This document shows positions 1-9,130 of a stretch of 38,444 nt of DNA, piece by piece; position 1 is the first letter of the stretch, and each line of letters begins with the position of its first letter. A program made the translations under genes and the position numbers. A model generated the notes under the pieces. The model ran no database searches, was not told the origin of the DNA, and saw only the letters and a list, made by a program, of their open reading frames with translations. The DNA is from Verrucomicrobiales bacterium (GTDB taxonomy: Bacteria > Verrucomicrobiota > Verrucomicrobiia > Limisphaerales > JACDHS01): contig JAQGOU010000620.1 of assembly GCA_028293445.1 (NCBI GenBank), positions 1-38,444 of the forward strand, read 5' to 3'.

Positions 1-1870
1 CAACATAGTTGGGGTTGTCAATGAGAGCTTCTTCAAAGTGTGAAATGCCTTCGCCAAAGCGTCCCAGCCTGCCTAAAGCGATGCCCAACTCATTGTGTGC
101 GCGGCAATAATCAGGTCGGAACCGAATAGCTTCCCGAAATTCGCGAAGAGCCGCGACCGCGCTGTTTGTGTCCGACGCCGAAAGATCGATCTTGCGACGT
201 TGCTTTGCGTAAGCAGCGTCGGCCTGCAGCACGAGATGGTAATGAGAAATAGCGTCTTCAAGTTCTCCTGTTTCCTGCAATAGCGTCGCAAGGTGCAAAT
301 GCGTTTCGGCATTGTCAGGCTGTAGTTTCACGGCCTGGCGGTAATGCATTAGTGCCTCGAAACGGCGGCCTTGTTGATCGAGAATCCCGGCTAGATTCGC
401 GCGCGCTTCGGCCCAGTCGGGTTTAACTTCCACGATATCTTCGAGCTCCCGAATGGCCTCTTGCGGATGACCCTGATGATCCAGAGACAGTGCGTAGGCG
501 TATTGAGCCAGGCCGTGCTTCCCCGTCAACTCCATGTTATGCCGCCAGATGGTGAGGCTATCTTTGAACTCCGAAATGTACTCGCGTGTCAGGACAAGGC
601 AGGGAACGAAAACCATCAGACCTGTGACCGCGGCGACCAGCAGACCGTGTCGCCAACGTTTGAAAAGTTCCGCACTGCCCCAGACAACGCAAATCAGCAA
701 ACCGATCACCGGGATGTAGGTAAAGCGATCTGCCAGCGCCTGTTCACCGACCTGCACCACGCCGATCATCGGCACGAGTGTTCCCAAATACCAGAACCAG
801 CCGATGCAGAGAAAAGGCCAGCGTTTCCGACTGAGAAAAACGGCGAGAGAAATCAAAACGACCATAAGAACAGAACCAGCGACGATGAACCACGGCCATT
901 GATGCGGGAGCGGATACCAACTGGCGAGGTGCACCGGCCAGACGAGATGCCCCAGATAGCGCACATAGGAAACAACGGCATTTTCGAGCCGCGCGGAAAA
1001 AGAATAGGAGCTCAAAGCTTTTACAAAGCCCCAATGGTTTTGGGCGAAGTAGGTGATGGCACTGGTCGCAATGGCGAACAGGAAGAAGGGCCACTTTGTG
1101 ACGATGCGTTTCCAGAGAGGCGTTTGCTCGGACCGTTGCAAGGGCCAGTAATCCAGCAAGACGAGGATGCACGGTACTGTGACCAGGGTCGCTTTGCTCA
1201 TGAGGCCGCAAACATAAAAGATCAGGGCCAACGCGTAGAAACGATACGGTTTCGGATTCGGCATTCGAGCCTCCCGGACGTAGCGCGAATACATCAAGAG
1301 TGTCAGGAACAAAAAGAAAACGCTGAGAACGTCTTTGCGTTCCGCCACCCAGGCGACTGATTCGACCCGCAACGGGTGCACCGCAAAGAACAGGGCAACA
1401 GCAAATGATCTCCACGCGGCGTGGGTCAGTCCGCGCAAGAGCACAAACAATAAGACGCCGTTCATTGCGTGCAGCAGCACATTCGTCAGGTGATGACCGG
1501 CTGGTTGCAGTCCGTAAAGATTGCAATCGATCATATGCGACATCCAGGTCAACGGATGCCAATTCGAATGATCGGTGCTGCGAAAAGCCCACGCGATGTT
1601 CTCCCAGGTCAGGCCGGTATTTACGTGGGAATTCTCGGTAACATACAGCGGATCGTCGCCGTACCAGAAAAAGAAATCGTTGTGGATGGAGGGCCAGAAG
1701 GCGAAAAGCGTCAGTGCGAATAAAGCCAGGCAGCTGAAGCAGAATACACGACGCGCTTTGGGGGCGCACGCATCCGGATCAGCCTCATTTCCACACGATG
1801 TTGCCGGACCCGTGGCTGCCCGCTCCTGCGGCTTAACCCCAGGTCTGTTGGTTGCTTTCAGTTCCGCCAT
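1..1870 (-). CDS. PMT-like membrane glycosyltransferase with C-terminal TPRs (3' end outside window)
   Basis: Open reading frame from ATG at 1870 to the left edge, 623 codons without a stop; the frame was checked at the start, middle and left end. The N-terminus is polar (about 40 residues), followed by a polytopic membrane region (about residues 42-440). It has the family signatures WHPLTWMSHM and a VESVAWVAERKDVLS-like motif, typical of polytopic GT39/PMT-like proteins that transfer sugars from polyprenyl-phosphate donors on the outer face of the membrane. From about residue 450 at least four TPR units follow (AIRELEDIVEVKPDWAEA, HYRQAVKLQPDNAETH and similar). The array is cut by the window edge. 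It lies downstream of and co-oriented with the Wzt/Wzm export genes after a 140-bp gap, so a role in surface glycosylation is likely. Substrate and acceptor cannot be told from sequence. Confidence 0.85.
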   Translation of the reverse strand, partial: MAELKATNRPGVKPQERAATGPATSCGNEADPDACAPKARRVFCFSCLALFALTLFAFWPSIHNDFFFWYGDDPLYVTENSHVNTGLTWENIAWAFRSTDHSNWHPLTWMSHMIDCNLYGLQPAGHHLTNVLLHAMNGVLLFVLLRGLTHAAWRSFAVALFFAVHPLRVESVAWVAERKDVLSVFFLFLTLLMYSRYVREARMPNPKPYRFYALALIFYVCGLMSKATLVTVPCILVLLDYWPLQRSEQTPLWKRIVTKWPFFLFAIATSAITYFAQNHWGFVKALSSYSFSARLENAVVSYVRYLGHLVWPVHLASWYPLPHQWPWFIVAGSVLMVVLISLAVFLSRKRWPFLCIGWFWYLGTLVPMIGVVQVGEQALADRFTYIPVIGLLICVVWGSAELFKRWRHGLLVAAVTGLMVFVPCLVLTREYISEFKDSLTIWRHNMELTGKHGLAQYAYALSLDHQGHPQEAIRELEDIVEVKPDWAEARANLAGILDQQGRRFEALMHYRQAVKLQPDNAETHLHLATLLQETGELEDAISHYHLVLQADAAYAKQRRKIDLSASDTNSAVAALREFREAIRFRPDYCRAHNELGIALGRLGRFGEGISHFEEALIDNPNYV

Positions 1871-2010
1871 TTCCCTTCGACCGCCGTTGTTTGTATCCAG
1901 TGCTCGGCCAGCATGCCTTTGATTCGCTGGTCGAGGTGAGGGGATTAAAGCGGGTTCAGGCGAATCGAGGAATAGTTTTCTTTGGACTGAAAACAAATAA
2001 AGCGGGCTGA

Positions 2011-3261
2011 TCAGATCCCCCCTGCAAATCGCCAGCGCTGCGGTGGAGCGATGATTCCTTTATTGCCACGAAGAGCACGGATGCGCAGCGGATAGACATG
2101 CCAGTGGTAATCGTAGGCGTAGGCCCACTCGCGCTCAAAAATTCCAACGTCGACGTAGTATTCGCCATCCGCGAGATCGAGGCGTTCGATCGTTAATGTG
2201 ATTTGTCCGTTGCCGGAGAGAGTGGGCATCGCCAAACCCTGGGCAGCCGTGCTGGTGTCGTAACAAACAAATCCATCATGACTCCGCGTCACGCTCACGC
2301 AAAAGATCGGCTCGCTGATCGCGCCGGTTGTCTCGTATTCGATCCCAACGGTCAACGGGTGACCGCCGCAGATTTCTTTGGCGGGGAGACCTTCGCGGTC
2401 GAGCAACCGCACGCCGGAAACTTTCATCTCCATTGAACCAAAACGATTTTCATTCACGCGCAATTCGCGACCGCAGGGGGCAACGACAACGGGCTGCGTC
2501 AGTGGCGTCCGCCGCCGGGTTTCATCGGCCATTTCGGCAACGTATTCGCCAACGACGATTTCCGGTTTGCCATGCGCCACAATCTTCCCGGCACGCAATG
2601 AAATGGCTTCGTCACAAAACTGCGTCACCTGCGAGGCATCATGCGAAATCAACATGATCGTGCAGCCGCGCTCCTTGAACTGCTTAATGCGTTCGAGGCA
2701 TTTTTGCTGGAAGGCGAGATCGCCGACCGCCAGCACTTCGTCAATCAAGAGAATGTTGGGTTGGGTATGGATGGCCACGGCAAAACCGAGCCGCATCTGC
2801 ATGCCGGTGCTATAAGTACGCACCGGGTTATCAATAAATTTCTCAAGGCCCGCGAAAGCGACAATCTCATCGAACCGTTCCGTCACGGCACGACGGGTCA
2901 GGCCAAAAATAACACCGCTGACAAACACGTTTTCGCGGCCGGTCAGGTCGGGATGAAAACCGGAAGTTAAATCAAGCAAGGCACCGATACGTCCCTGCAC
3001 GGTGATTTTACCCGCGTCGGGTTTTCCGACGGAGCCAAGGAGCCGGAGCAACGTTGATTTGCCAGCGCCGTTGGTGCCGATCACGCCGACCATTTTCCCC
3101 GGGGCAATGGAGAAGCTCACGTCGCGCAAGGCCCAGAACTTTTCTTTGGCGCCAAGGCCAATTAACCCGCGCAACATCGCCTCTTTTAACGACGCCGGAC
3201 GATCGCTGCTGTAACGCCGGAAGCTCTTGCTGATACCCTCCACAATGATGGCGTCGTTCAT
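2011..3261 (-). CDS. Wzt-like ABC transporter ATP-binding subunit with C-terminal glycan-binding domain
   Basis: 416 aa. The nucleotide-binding domain occupies about residues 1-245: Walker A GTNGAGKST (62-70), signature YSTGMQMR (150-157), Walker B LLIDEV (171-176), switch His207. The long loop before Walker A and the GALLDLTSGFHPDLTGREN stretch are typical of the polysaccharide-export (Wzt/TagH/KpsT) branch. A C-terminal beta-rich extension of about 150 residues (about 265-410) matches the Wzt-type carbohydrate-binding domain, which in characterised O-antigen exporters reads a terminal modification of the glycan. Its start shares one base with the stop of the permease gene (3261), so the two are translationally coupled. 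Expected role: ATP-driven export of a finished lipid-linked polysaccharide across the inner membrane. Confidence 0.93.
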   Translation of the reverse strand: MNDAIIVEGISKSFRRYSSDRPASLKEAMLRGLIGLGAKEKFWALRDVSFSIAPGKMVGVIGTNGAGKSTLLRLLGSVGKPDAGKITVQGRIGALLDLTSGFHPDLTGRENVFVSGVIFGLTRRAVTERFDEIVAFAGLEKFIDNPVRTYSTGMQMRLGFAVAIHTQPNILLIDEVLAVGDLAFQQKCLERIKQFKERGCTIMLISHDASQVTQFCDEAISLRAGKIVAHGKPEIVVGEYVAEMADETRRRTPLTQPVVVAPCGRELRVNENRFGSMEMKVSGVRLLDREGLPAKEICGGHPLTVGIEYETTGAISEPIFCVSVTRSHDGFVCYDTSTAAQGLAMPTLSGNGQITLTIERLDLADGEYYVDVGIFEREWAYAYDYHWHVYPLRIRALRGNKGIIAPPQRWRFAGGI

Positions 3262-4082
3262 CAGAGTTCCTCCACAAAACGGTCTCGCGAGTGCATGAAA
3301 ATCCGGTAGCCCACAATGAGCAGTCCGCTGGCTGCGAGGGCGAGAAAGAGCATCACCATTAGATTGGGCATCTTCCCGAACAGAAGCAGGTCGCGGTAGG
3401 CGGCGACGATGTGAACCATCGGGTTGAGCTGGTAGAGCATCTGATATTTTTGCGGGACCTGCTGCGCGCTATAAAATACCGGCGTGAAATAAAACAGGAG
3501 CTGAAGGAAGACACCCACGAGATGTTGGGTGTCGCGGAAGAGAACATTTGCCGTGGCCAGCACGTAGGCAAGGCTGAGCGTGAGTATAAATTGCAACATC
3601 ATCACGAGGGGCAGCGCGAGAATGGTGACGTTCAATTGGCCGGTACTGAAGAAAATGAAAATCAAGAGCAGCGGCAGTGCGAAGAGCAGATGCATGAGAT
3701 TTGTCGTCACAGTAATCACAGGCAAAATGGCAGCCGGAAAACCAGGTCGCCGGATCAACTCACGATGAGAGGTGATGGCGCCGGTGGCCTGTGTCATCGA
3801 CAACTGAAACCAACTCCAGGCCAGCATGCCACTGAAAGCGAATGCTCCGTAATTACTAATCCCGAGTGGCATCACGACGCGGAAAAGGAAGACGAAGACG
3901 AGCAGTTGAAACAGAGGATTCAGCAACGACCAGGCGACGCCCAGCAGCGATGATTTGTATTGCACTTTGATGTCGCGCAAAACCAATTCACGCAACAGGT
4001 CGCGAAGATAAACCGCCTGCGACAGAAGGATGTCCTTTCGGGACGTCCCAACCGCAGCCCTTTCTGAAAGCGCGTGGATCAT
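3261..4082 (-). CDS. Wzm-like ABC-2 type polysaccharide export permease
   Basis: 273 aa. The N-terminal amphipathic segment LRDLLRELVLRDIKVQYKSS is followed by six hydrophobic segments. It carries the ABC2_membrane features SLLGVAWSLLNPL and the late YLNPM-like YQLNPMVHIVAAYRD motif. This is the transmembrane partner of the adjacent Wzt-like ATPase (1-base overlap downstream). Its start overlaps the stop of the upstream glycosyltransferase by 4 bases (ATGA), which supports one co-translated operon. Together they form an ABC-transporter-dependent O-antigen or capsule export system, as distinct from a Wzx/Wzy pathway; no Wzx or Wzy protein was seen nearby. Confidence 0.92.
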   Translation of the reverse strand: MIHALSERAAVGTSRKDILLSQAVYLRDLLRELVLRDIKVQYKSSLLGVAWSLLNPLFQLLVFVFLFRVVMPLGISNYGAFAFSGMLAWSWFQLSMTQATGAITSHRELIRRPGFPAAILPVITVTTNLMHLLFALPLLLIFIFFSTGQLNVTILALPLVMMLQFILTLSLAYVLATANVLFRDTQHLVGVFLQLLFYFTPVFYSAQQVPQKYQMLYQLNPMVHIVAAYRDLLLFGKMPNLMVMLFLALAASGLLIVGYRIFMHSRDRFVEEL

Positions 4083-5275
4083 AGTTTTTGAGGCGAGGAC
4101 TCTAAAATCTTTTGACAGCGTTGGGCGGCGCGATAGGCAAACGGACTTCGGAGGGCGCCATGCAATTCATTCAGCACATATCGACGCGGGAGATTTCCAC
4201 GGCGCAACAAACGGCGAAGAATCCATCCACCCAACCAATGACGAATGGCAAATGTCGCGATCGCTCTTCGGGACATGCAGCGTTTCCTCGCGCACGTCAA
4301 TAAGTATGAACCAAATCCGGTTCCATTTTGGTAGAGCTGCCGCCGCAATGAGGAACAATCCCGGCGATGAGTATGCCAGACAAGAGCGCCTGGTTCGTAT
4401 ACGAGCGTGAAGCCTCCTGCGACGACACGGTGCAGCATTTCCACATCGCCTCCTCCCCCACTCGCCGTCCCAACATCAAGAGCAACATCAAACAAACCGA
4501 TCGACGCAAAGACTTGCTTGCGAAAAGCCATGTTCGCCCCCACCCCGAAGGTACTGGCCCAAAGCAATTGTTTATCGCTCAAGGTGTCGCGGTGAATGTG
4601 GCGACGACGAAAACCATGTGTCATTCCGCCGTAATTTATTTCGAAATCGACCTGAGCGGGGGTTTCAAGTTCAGCAGGCGCAATCATGCCAGTGACAGCC
4701 ATGACGTCGGATTCCAAAAAGGTGCGCGCGACTGCCTTTAGCCAGCCTGGGTCAGGTCGAGCATCATCGTCTGTAAACGCCACGATCTCGTGGGTCGCTT
4801 CCGCAATGCCGCGATTGCGAGCCCGGTCGAGCCCGGGATTTTTTTCGCAGACGTAACGGACAGGATAATGCGCGGCGACTTGAGAGGCGGTTCCGTTGGT
4901 TGGGGCGTTATCGACAACGATGATTTCAAAGTTTTCATAATCCATCGCAGTGAGCGCCTCGAGGCAATCGCGCAATTGTTCGGCGCGATCGCGGGTGCAG
5001 ACAATGACAGAGATCGGCGTCTGCACGGCGTGGTTTTCATCAACCGGGTGAAATCCAGCTCCAAGAATCAGAGGAACCAATTTGTGTCCGAGTTGTTCGG
5101 TGAGCGCCCGTCGCAATTCACCCACCGAGATGATGGGCGTCGGGGCCATCCTGTTGAGCCACCCGAGCGGATGACCTCGAAAGCGGATCAACGCGTAAAT
5201 TTCGTCGTAATCCGATTCCACACGAATCGGTTTGAGTCCTGCAGTGAGTTCAATTTCAAAAACCTTGATCGGCAT
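4079..5275 (-). CDS. Family 2 glycosyltransferase with N-terminal accessory module
   Basis: 398 aa. The GT-A catalytic core starts at about residue 87 (ISVIVCTRDRAEQLRDCLEAL). It has the nucleotide-binding VVDNAPTNG segment (120-128), the PGLDRARNRGI motif (147-157) and a DDDA metal-binding site (169-172). Residues 1-85 are an extra module beginning MPIKVFEIEL with the motif YALIRFRGHPLGWL. The GT gene at 6536-7720 carries a related module (VLIRFRSRPVGKAV), so the two are paralogues. The start at 5275 overlaps the upstream GT stop by 20 bases, and the end overlaps the Wzm-like gene by 4 bases. Likely a cytoplasmic, membrane-associated sugar transferase building the exported polysaccharide; donor and linkage are unknown. 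Confidence 0.88.
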   Translation of the reverse strand: MPIKVFEIELTAGLKPIRVESDYDEIYALIRFRGHPLGWLNRMAPTPIISVGELRRALTEQLGHKLVPLILGAGFHPVDENHAVQTPISVIVCTRDRAEQLRDCLEALTAMDYENFEIIVVDNAPTNGTASQVAAHYPVRYVCEKNPGLDRARNRGIAEATHEIVAFTDDDARPDPGWLKAVARTFLESDVMAVTGMIAPAELETPAQVDFEINYGGMTHGFRRRHIHRDTLSDKQLLWASTFGVGANMAFRKQVFASIGLFDVALDVGTASGGGGDVEMLHRVVAGGFTLVYEPGALVWHTHRRDCSSLRRQLYQNGTGFGSYLLTCARKRCMSRRAIATFAIRHWLGGWILRRLLRRGNLPRRYVLNELHGALRSPFAYRAAQRCQKILESSPQKL

Positions 5276-6539
5276 ACTCGGGTATCGATTCGAGGACTTC
5301 CATCGGTTCCAACGCGGTGGCGCGTTCTAAAGCGACTGCGGCCAAAAGCCGTTTTGAAAACTTTTTCGCAAGGACCGGGCGAAGGTGATTAGAGCGTAAC
5401 GGTTCGGCACCGATCTCGCGCTGGATTGAACCGATGAACGTTTCACCGTAGTACAATAGGGCGGCGTCCGGACGAATTGCGTCCAGGTCACATTCTGCAC
5501 GCTTCAAACCCTGACGCAGATCAATTTCTATTTCGCTGCCAACCGGATGGAATGGGGAACTTTGCAGAAAACCGGCGAGCGCGGATCGAGTGCCGGTTTC
5601 AGTGGCGACACCACGCCAATACCAATAGTGCCGCAGGAGGTAAAACAACTCACGCCACCGTCCGCGATAACGAATCTTCTCCAGAAGACCAAGACGACGG
5701 TAGAGAATACCTGCCAGAAAATCGCCCAGGCGCGACCGCTCAAAAGCGAGTCGAAAGAGAAGCTTCTGTGGCACCGAAGTGAAGCGTTCCATTTTGAAAA
5801 ATAGCAACGGTGCACGCAGTTCGGGATGGCGGCGGCCGATTCCAACATCGGCACGACCTTCGTCAAAGACCCGTTGGCACGCCCGTGAAAGAGTGGAGGC
5901 ATCGTAATGCCATCCGGATGCCGCCGGTGAAAAGGCGAAATGCGCATTACTCTTAATCAGGCGATAACCGAGTTCATAATCTTCGCGACAACCAAACCCG
6001 GGATTAAATCCGCCCAACCGCCGGAACAACTCTGTTTCAAGCGAAAAGTTTCCGCTCAGTAAATCGCGATAGGTGAAACGGTGCTCTGGCCGGGCCATCT
6101 GGAAAAACTGTTCCTCCCACCAGCAACGCAGACCAATCCGAAAGAAATCAAGCGCGCCCTCGAATCGCGGTGGAAGATACCCGATGACAACCTGCTGTGG
6201 TTTGCGCTGATGCACGAGGCCATGAGATTCAATCAGTGCAGGCACGGCTTCGATGTCGTCGTCGAGAAACAGGAGCATGCGCCCACGGGCACGGGCCGCT
6301 CCGAAATTGCGGGCGCCAGCGGCGTTACCGGCATTGACTGGGAATACTTTCAACAAGAAGCCCGTTTTAAACTGTTGGACCATTTCGACCGTGTTGTCCG
6401 AGCAGCCATCAGCAACAACAATCACTTCGAATTGCGATGCTGGATAATTCTGGAGCGTCAGAGATGTAAGGGCGCGCCGCACAGAACTACAGCGGTTATG
6501 CGTCGGGATGATGACGCTGAAAACTGGCGCGCCTCTCAT
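5256..6539 (-). CDS. Family 2 glycosyltransferase
   Basis: 427 aa from the start chosen at 6539. That ATG overlaps the upstream stop in an ATGA arrangement and puts the conserved start MRGAPVFSVIIPTHNR at the N-terminus. The longer reading frame back to 6602 would add 21 arginine- and cysteine-rich residues inside the upstream gene and is less likely. The GT-A fold motifs are SVIIPTHNRCSSVRRAL (8-24), VVADGCSDNTVEM (41-53), AAGARNFGAARARG (73-86) and the DDD metal site (93-95). A late CREDYELGYRL motif (ED general-base region) is also present. The C-terminal ~130 residues (after about 290) have no domain I recognise. Part of the tightly packed polysaccharide operon. Confidence 0.88.
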   Translation of the reverse strand: MRGAPVFSVIIPTHNRCSSVRRALTSLTLQNYPASQFEVIVVADGCSDNTVEMVQQFKTGFLLKVFPVNAGNAAGARNFGAARARGRMLLFLDDDIEAVPALIESHGLVHQRKPQQVVIGYLPPRFEGALDFFRIGLRCWWEEQFFQMARPEHRFTYRDLLSGNFSLETELFRRLGGFNPGFGCREDYELGYRLIKSNAHFAFSPAASGWHYDASTLSRACQRVFDEGRADVGIGRRHPELRAPLLFFKMERFTSVPQKLLFRLAFERSRLGDFLAGILYRRLGLLEKIRYRGRWRELFYLLRHYWYWRGVATETGTRSALAGFLQSSPFHPVGSEIEIDLRQGLKRAECDLDAIRPDAALLYYGETFIGSIQREIGAEPLRSNHLRPVLAKKFSKRLLAAVALERATALEPMEVLESIPEYADQGF

Positions 6540-7720
6540 CCGGCCCTCCCGTTGCTGACAAGTTTGCGCGAACGAAGATAAGCAAACGGACCGGCGACGC
6601 ATCCCCGTAATTCAGCAAACAACAGATCCAGCGGCTCTCGACCGGGACGACGCGTCACGGCATAAATCAATTTGGGCAATTGATCATGCCGAAACCAGCC
6701 CACGGCAACCTTGAGAGCGGCCCATTCACGTTCGATCAGAATCGCGCGCGACAGCAAAGCGTAAACACCGGCCCCATATCCGTAAACCGCGCGGCGCAAC
6801 TCCTCAGGAGAGCGTCGGTGACGATGCCAGCACAAGGCAACGGGCTCGTAGATGATCGAGTAACCGTGGGTGAGGACACGCGAAAACATTTCGTGATCAC
6901 CGCCCGACTCTGTGGGCGTCCCGGCATCGAGGGCCGGATCGAATCCTCCGAGTTCCAGAATCTTCTCCCTACGCACGGCCATGTTGACTCCGGCCCCAAT
7001 TTCTCCCGTGCGAAACGGATCATGGGAATCGCCCTTGAAAATTTTCCGGCGAAAACCTTTGCCGAATGGACAATGAATTTCAAACCACTCCTGAGAGGTG
7101 GTTTCAAGTTCGAAGGGCATCGTCAGTCCAGTGACGCAGGCCACCAGGGGATCGGCGAAATTTTGAAGCAAGCCGGCGAGCCAGGCAAAATCAACGATCG
7201 CGTCGTCGTCAATAAAGGCAACGACTTCACCCTGCGCTTCACACAGCGCCCGATTGCGAGCCCAATCAAGTCCTGTTTGCGGCTCGCAGATGTATCGAAT
7301 CGTCGGAAAAAATTGCGTCACCAGGTCACGTGTCTTTTGCGTCTTGGGAGCATTATCGATGACTAGAATCTCCAGCGGTTGAGTCTGCAATTTCTGAAGG
7401 GATGACAAGCACTTGGCCAAATCGGTCGTTCGTTCTCGTGTGCAAATCGCTACCGTCGCAGAAGGGAGTCGCACGTTTTTCGTTTCATCCCAATCCAAAA
7501 AATCGCGCAGCCAGAATTCCCAGGGAAGGTCTCCTGCCGCTTCGAGCAGTTGATCCCGCAAGTGGTGGCCGCAGATTCGTCCGCCGCAAACTTCCACCAC
7601 CGCCTTGCCCACGGGACGACTCCGAAACCGGATCAAGACGAGAGCTTTCTTGTAGTCATGCAATCCAACGACCTCTGGAGGGATTTTTTCAAGATCAATG
7701 TCGAGGACCGCGGTGGGCAT
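6536..7720 (-). CDS. Family 2 glycosyltransferase with N-terminal accessory module
   Basis: 394 aa from ATG at 7720, two bases after the upstream stop codon. A longer frame to 7762 would overlap the upstream gene. The chosen start MPTAVLDIDLEKI aligns with MPIKVFEIEL of the paralogue at 4079-5275, which supports it. The N-terminal module (1-85) includes YKKALVLIRFRSRPVG. The GT-A core follows: ATVAICTRERTTDLAKCL, VIDNAPKTQ, GLDWARNRAL, the DDDA metal site (171-174) and the late GGDHEMFSRVL motif. Likely adds a sugar to the polysaccharide exported by the Wzm/Wzt pair downstream. Confidence 0.88.
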   Translation of the reverse strand: MPTAVLDIDLEKIPPEVVGLHDYKKALVLIRFRSRPVGKAVVEVCGGRICGHHLRDQLLEAAGDLPWEFWLRDFLDWDETKNVRLPSATVAICTRERTTDLAKCLSSLQKLQTQPLEILVIDNAPKTQKTRDLVTQFFPTIRYICEPQTGLDWARNRALCEAQGEVVAFIDDDAIVDFAWLAGLLQNFADPLVACVTGLTMPFELETTSQEWFEIHCPFGKGFRRKIFKGDSHDPFRTGEIGAGVNMAVRREKILELGGFDPALDAGTPTESGGDHEMFSRVLTHGYSIIYEPVALCWHRHRRSPEELRRAVYGYGAGVYALLSRAILIEREWAALKVAVGWFRHDQLPKLIYAVTRRPGREPLDLLFAELRGCVAGPFAYLRSRKLVSNGRAG

Positions 7721-7722
7721 AG

Positions 7723-8838
7723 TTAGCAGGAGTAAGAGCGGTGATTCGTGATCATGACCCATCGTTGAAGTTGAACTTTATCCCAAAGCCGTTTGGGTAG
7801 TTTTTCGCGATTCGCGACGACTTCCTCATAACTGAGCAGTTCGGGCGCTTCCAATGGAACCGGGCGAGCCTGTTGCCATGCGCTGGAATCTTTTCCGAAC
7901 AGGTCCAGGCTGGTGGCGATGCCCAGGCGCGCGAGACGGGTCGCCAGGCATCGAATTACCCAGGGCAGGAGCAGCACCGCTTTGTCTTCGCGCAACGCAC
8001 CAAGCAACCAGCGCAACGAGTTTCTCAAGTCGCCGCACACGTTGCTTTTGTGAGTGAGATAGAGATAAAAAATGCTTTTGGACCACCGATAAACGTACGC
8101 TGGAATTTCGGGATGGCGCTTCTTTACCTCTTGCATGACCAACTCATACGATCGCCCCATGGACACATGATTGTACGACATGCTTTGGCTGTAACAGCGA
8201 TAGCCCACGAGATATTCCCGCACGACGCGATACTCAAATTTTTCAGCACAACGCAGACAAATATCCCAGTCTTCGCAGCCCTGGGCGTCTCGAGACCGAA
8301 AGGCCTCATTGTAAAAACCAACCTTCTGCAAAGCTGAGCGACGGAATAGCGGAACGCTGGCATTTCCAATAAAATTTCTCAGCACGAGCGCCTGATATAC
8401 CTCCCCTTCCAGATCCCAGGTGGGACCGGCATCGAAGACGTTTCCCTTTTCGTCTATAGATGTCGACCAACTGTAGGCGACGGCTGCACTTTCTCCGGCT
8501 CGCTCCAATGCGGCCACTTGTTTTTCCAGTTTGGTTGGATGCCAGATATCGTCGGCATCAATCGGCGCGATGTATTTGCCCGTCGAGTTTTGAATGGCAA
8601 AATTTCTCGCTGCGGCGACACCACGATTTTGTTGCTGAAAAAATTTCACCCGCGGATCCCGGTCCGCAAACCCTCGAATGATAGCGGCCGTGCAATCCCT
8701 GGAACCGTCATCGACCACCAGGATTTCAATATCAGAACAAGTCTGGTGCAAAACCGACTTGAGCGTTTCTTCAATGAAAGCCTCGGCGTTAAAGGCGGGT
8801 ATAATGACGGATACAATCGGGTCCGGGTTTAAAGCCAT
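7723..8838 (-). CDS. Family 2 glycosyltransferase, first gene of the export operon
   Basis: 371 aa from ATG at 8838, which has a good GGGAGG ribosome-binding site about 6 bases upstream. The longer frame to 8868 would place that Shine-Dalgarno inside the gene, so it is rejected. The GT-A core is at the very N-terminus: VSVIIPAFNAEAFIEETLKS, VVDDGSRDCT (41-50), GVAAARNFAI and DADD (94-97), followed by a GCEDWDICLRC motif. The C-terminal ~120 residues hold hydrophobic helices that may dock the enzyme on the membrane. It is the most upstream of six overlapping or abutting minus-strand genes ending with the Wzt-like ATPase, so the operon promoter probably lies between 8839 and 9081; I could not identify a confident promoter. 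Confidence 0.9.
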   Translation of the reverse strand: MALNPDPIVSVIIPAFNAEAFIEETLKSVLHQTCSDIEILVVDDGSRDCTAAIIRGFADRDPRVKFFQQQNRGVAAARNFAIQNSTGKYIAPIDADDIWHPTKLEKQVAALERAGESAAVAYSWSTSIDEKGNVFDAGPTWDLEGEVYQALVLRNFIGNASVPLFRRSALQKVGFYNEAFRSRDAQGCEDWDICLRCAEKFEYRVVREYLVGYRCYSQSMSYNHVSMGRSYELVMQEVKKRHPEIPAYVYRWSKSIFYLYLTHKSNVCGDLRNSLRWLLGALREDKAVLLLPWVIRCLATRLARLGIATSLDLFGKDSSAWQQARPVPLEAPELLSYEEVVANREKLPKRLWDKVQLQRWVMITNHRSYSC

Positions 8839-9081
8839 TCGTGCCTCCCTGTGATGAGTCTGTAACACACGACATTTCCCATCGGTGCGTCTGGTGTTTT
8901 CTCCTCGGGAGAAGGTTCAATACGACAAGGGGCGGTTCAATCAGGAGAAGTGCTGTTGCAGCCGGGGTAAAAGTTTGTTTCCGCCCGTGCGGTAGTTTAC
9001 CACAAGGAGACTTGGAGAATCATCGAAGCTTAGCGATCTCGAAGCAATGGCCTGCAGAATTGAGTAAGGAATCGCTAAACA

Positions 9082-9118
9082 AAAAATCCCAAGCGCCTCA
9101 TCGGCACTTGGGATTTTT
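9082..9118 (-). terminator. Rho-independent terminator of efp
   Basis: A perfect 12-bp inverted repeat (AAAAATCCCAAG at 9082-9093, CTTGGGATTTTT at 9107-9118) encloses a 13-base loop. On the minus strand it starts about 13 bases past the efp stop and ends in a T-run. The A/T tracts on both sides could make it work in both directions. Confidence 0.85.
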
Positions 9119-9130
9119 GAAACAGAAAGC

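Noticed and set aside
461-1360. Long plus-strand frame (299 codons)
   Set aside because: Antisense shadow of the TPR/PMT-like gene on the minus strand; composition is Arg/His/Gln-rich and shows no domain.
744-1769. Minus-strand frame of 341 codons
   Set aside because: Same strand but a different frame from the real TPR/PMT-like gene (1-1870), whose motifs WHPLTWMSHM and AERKDVLS are in the other frame.
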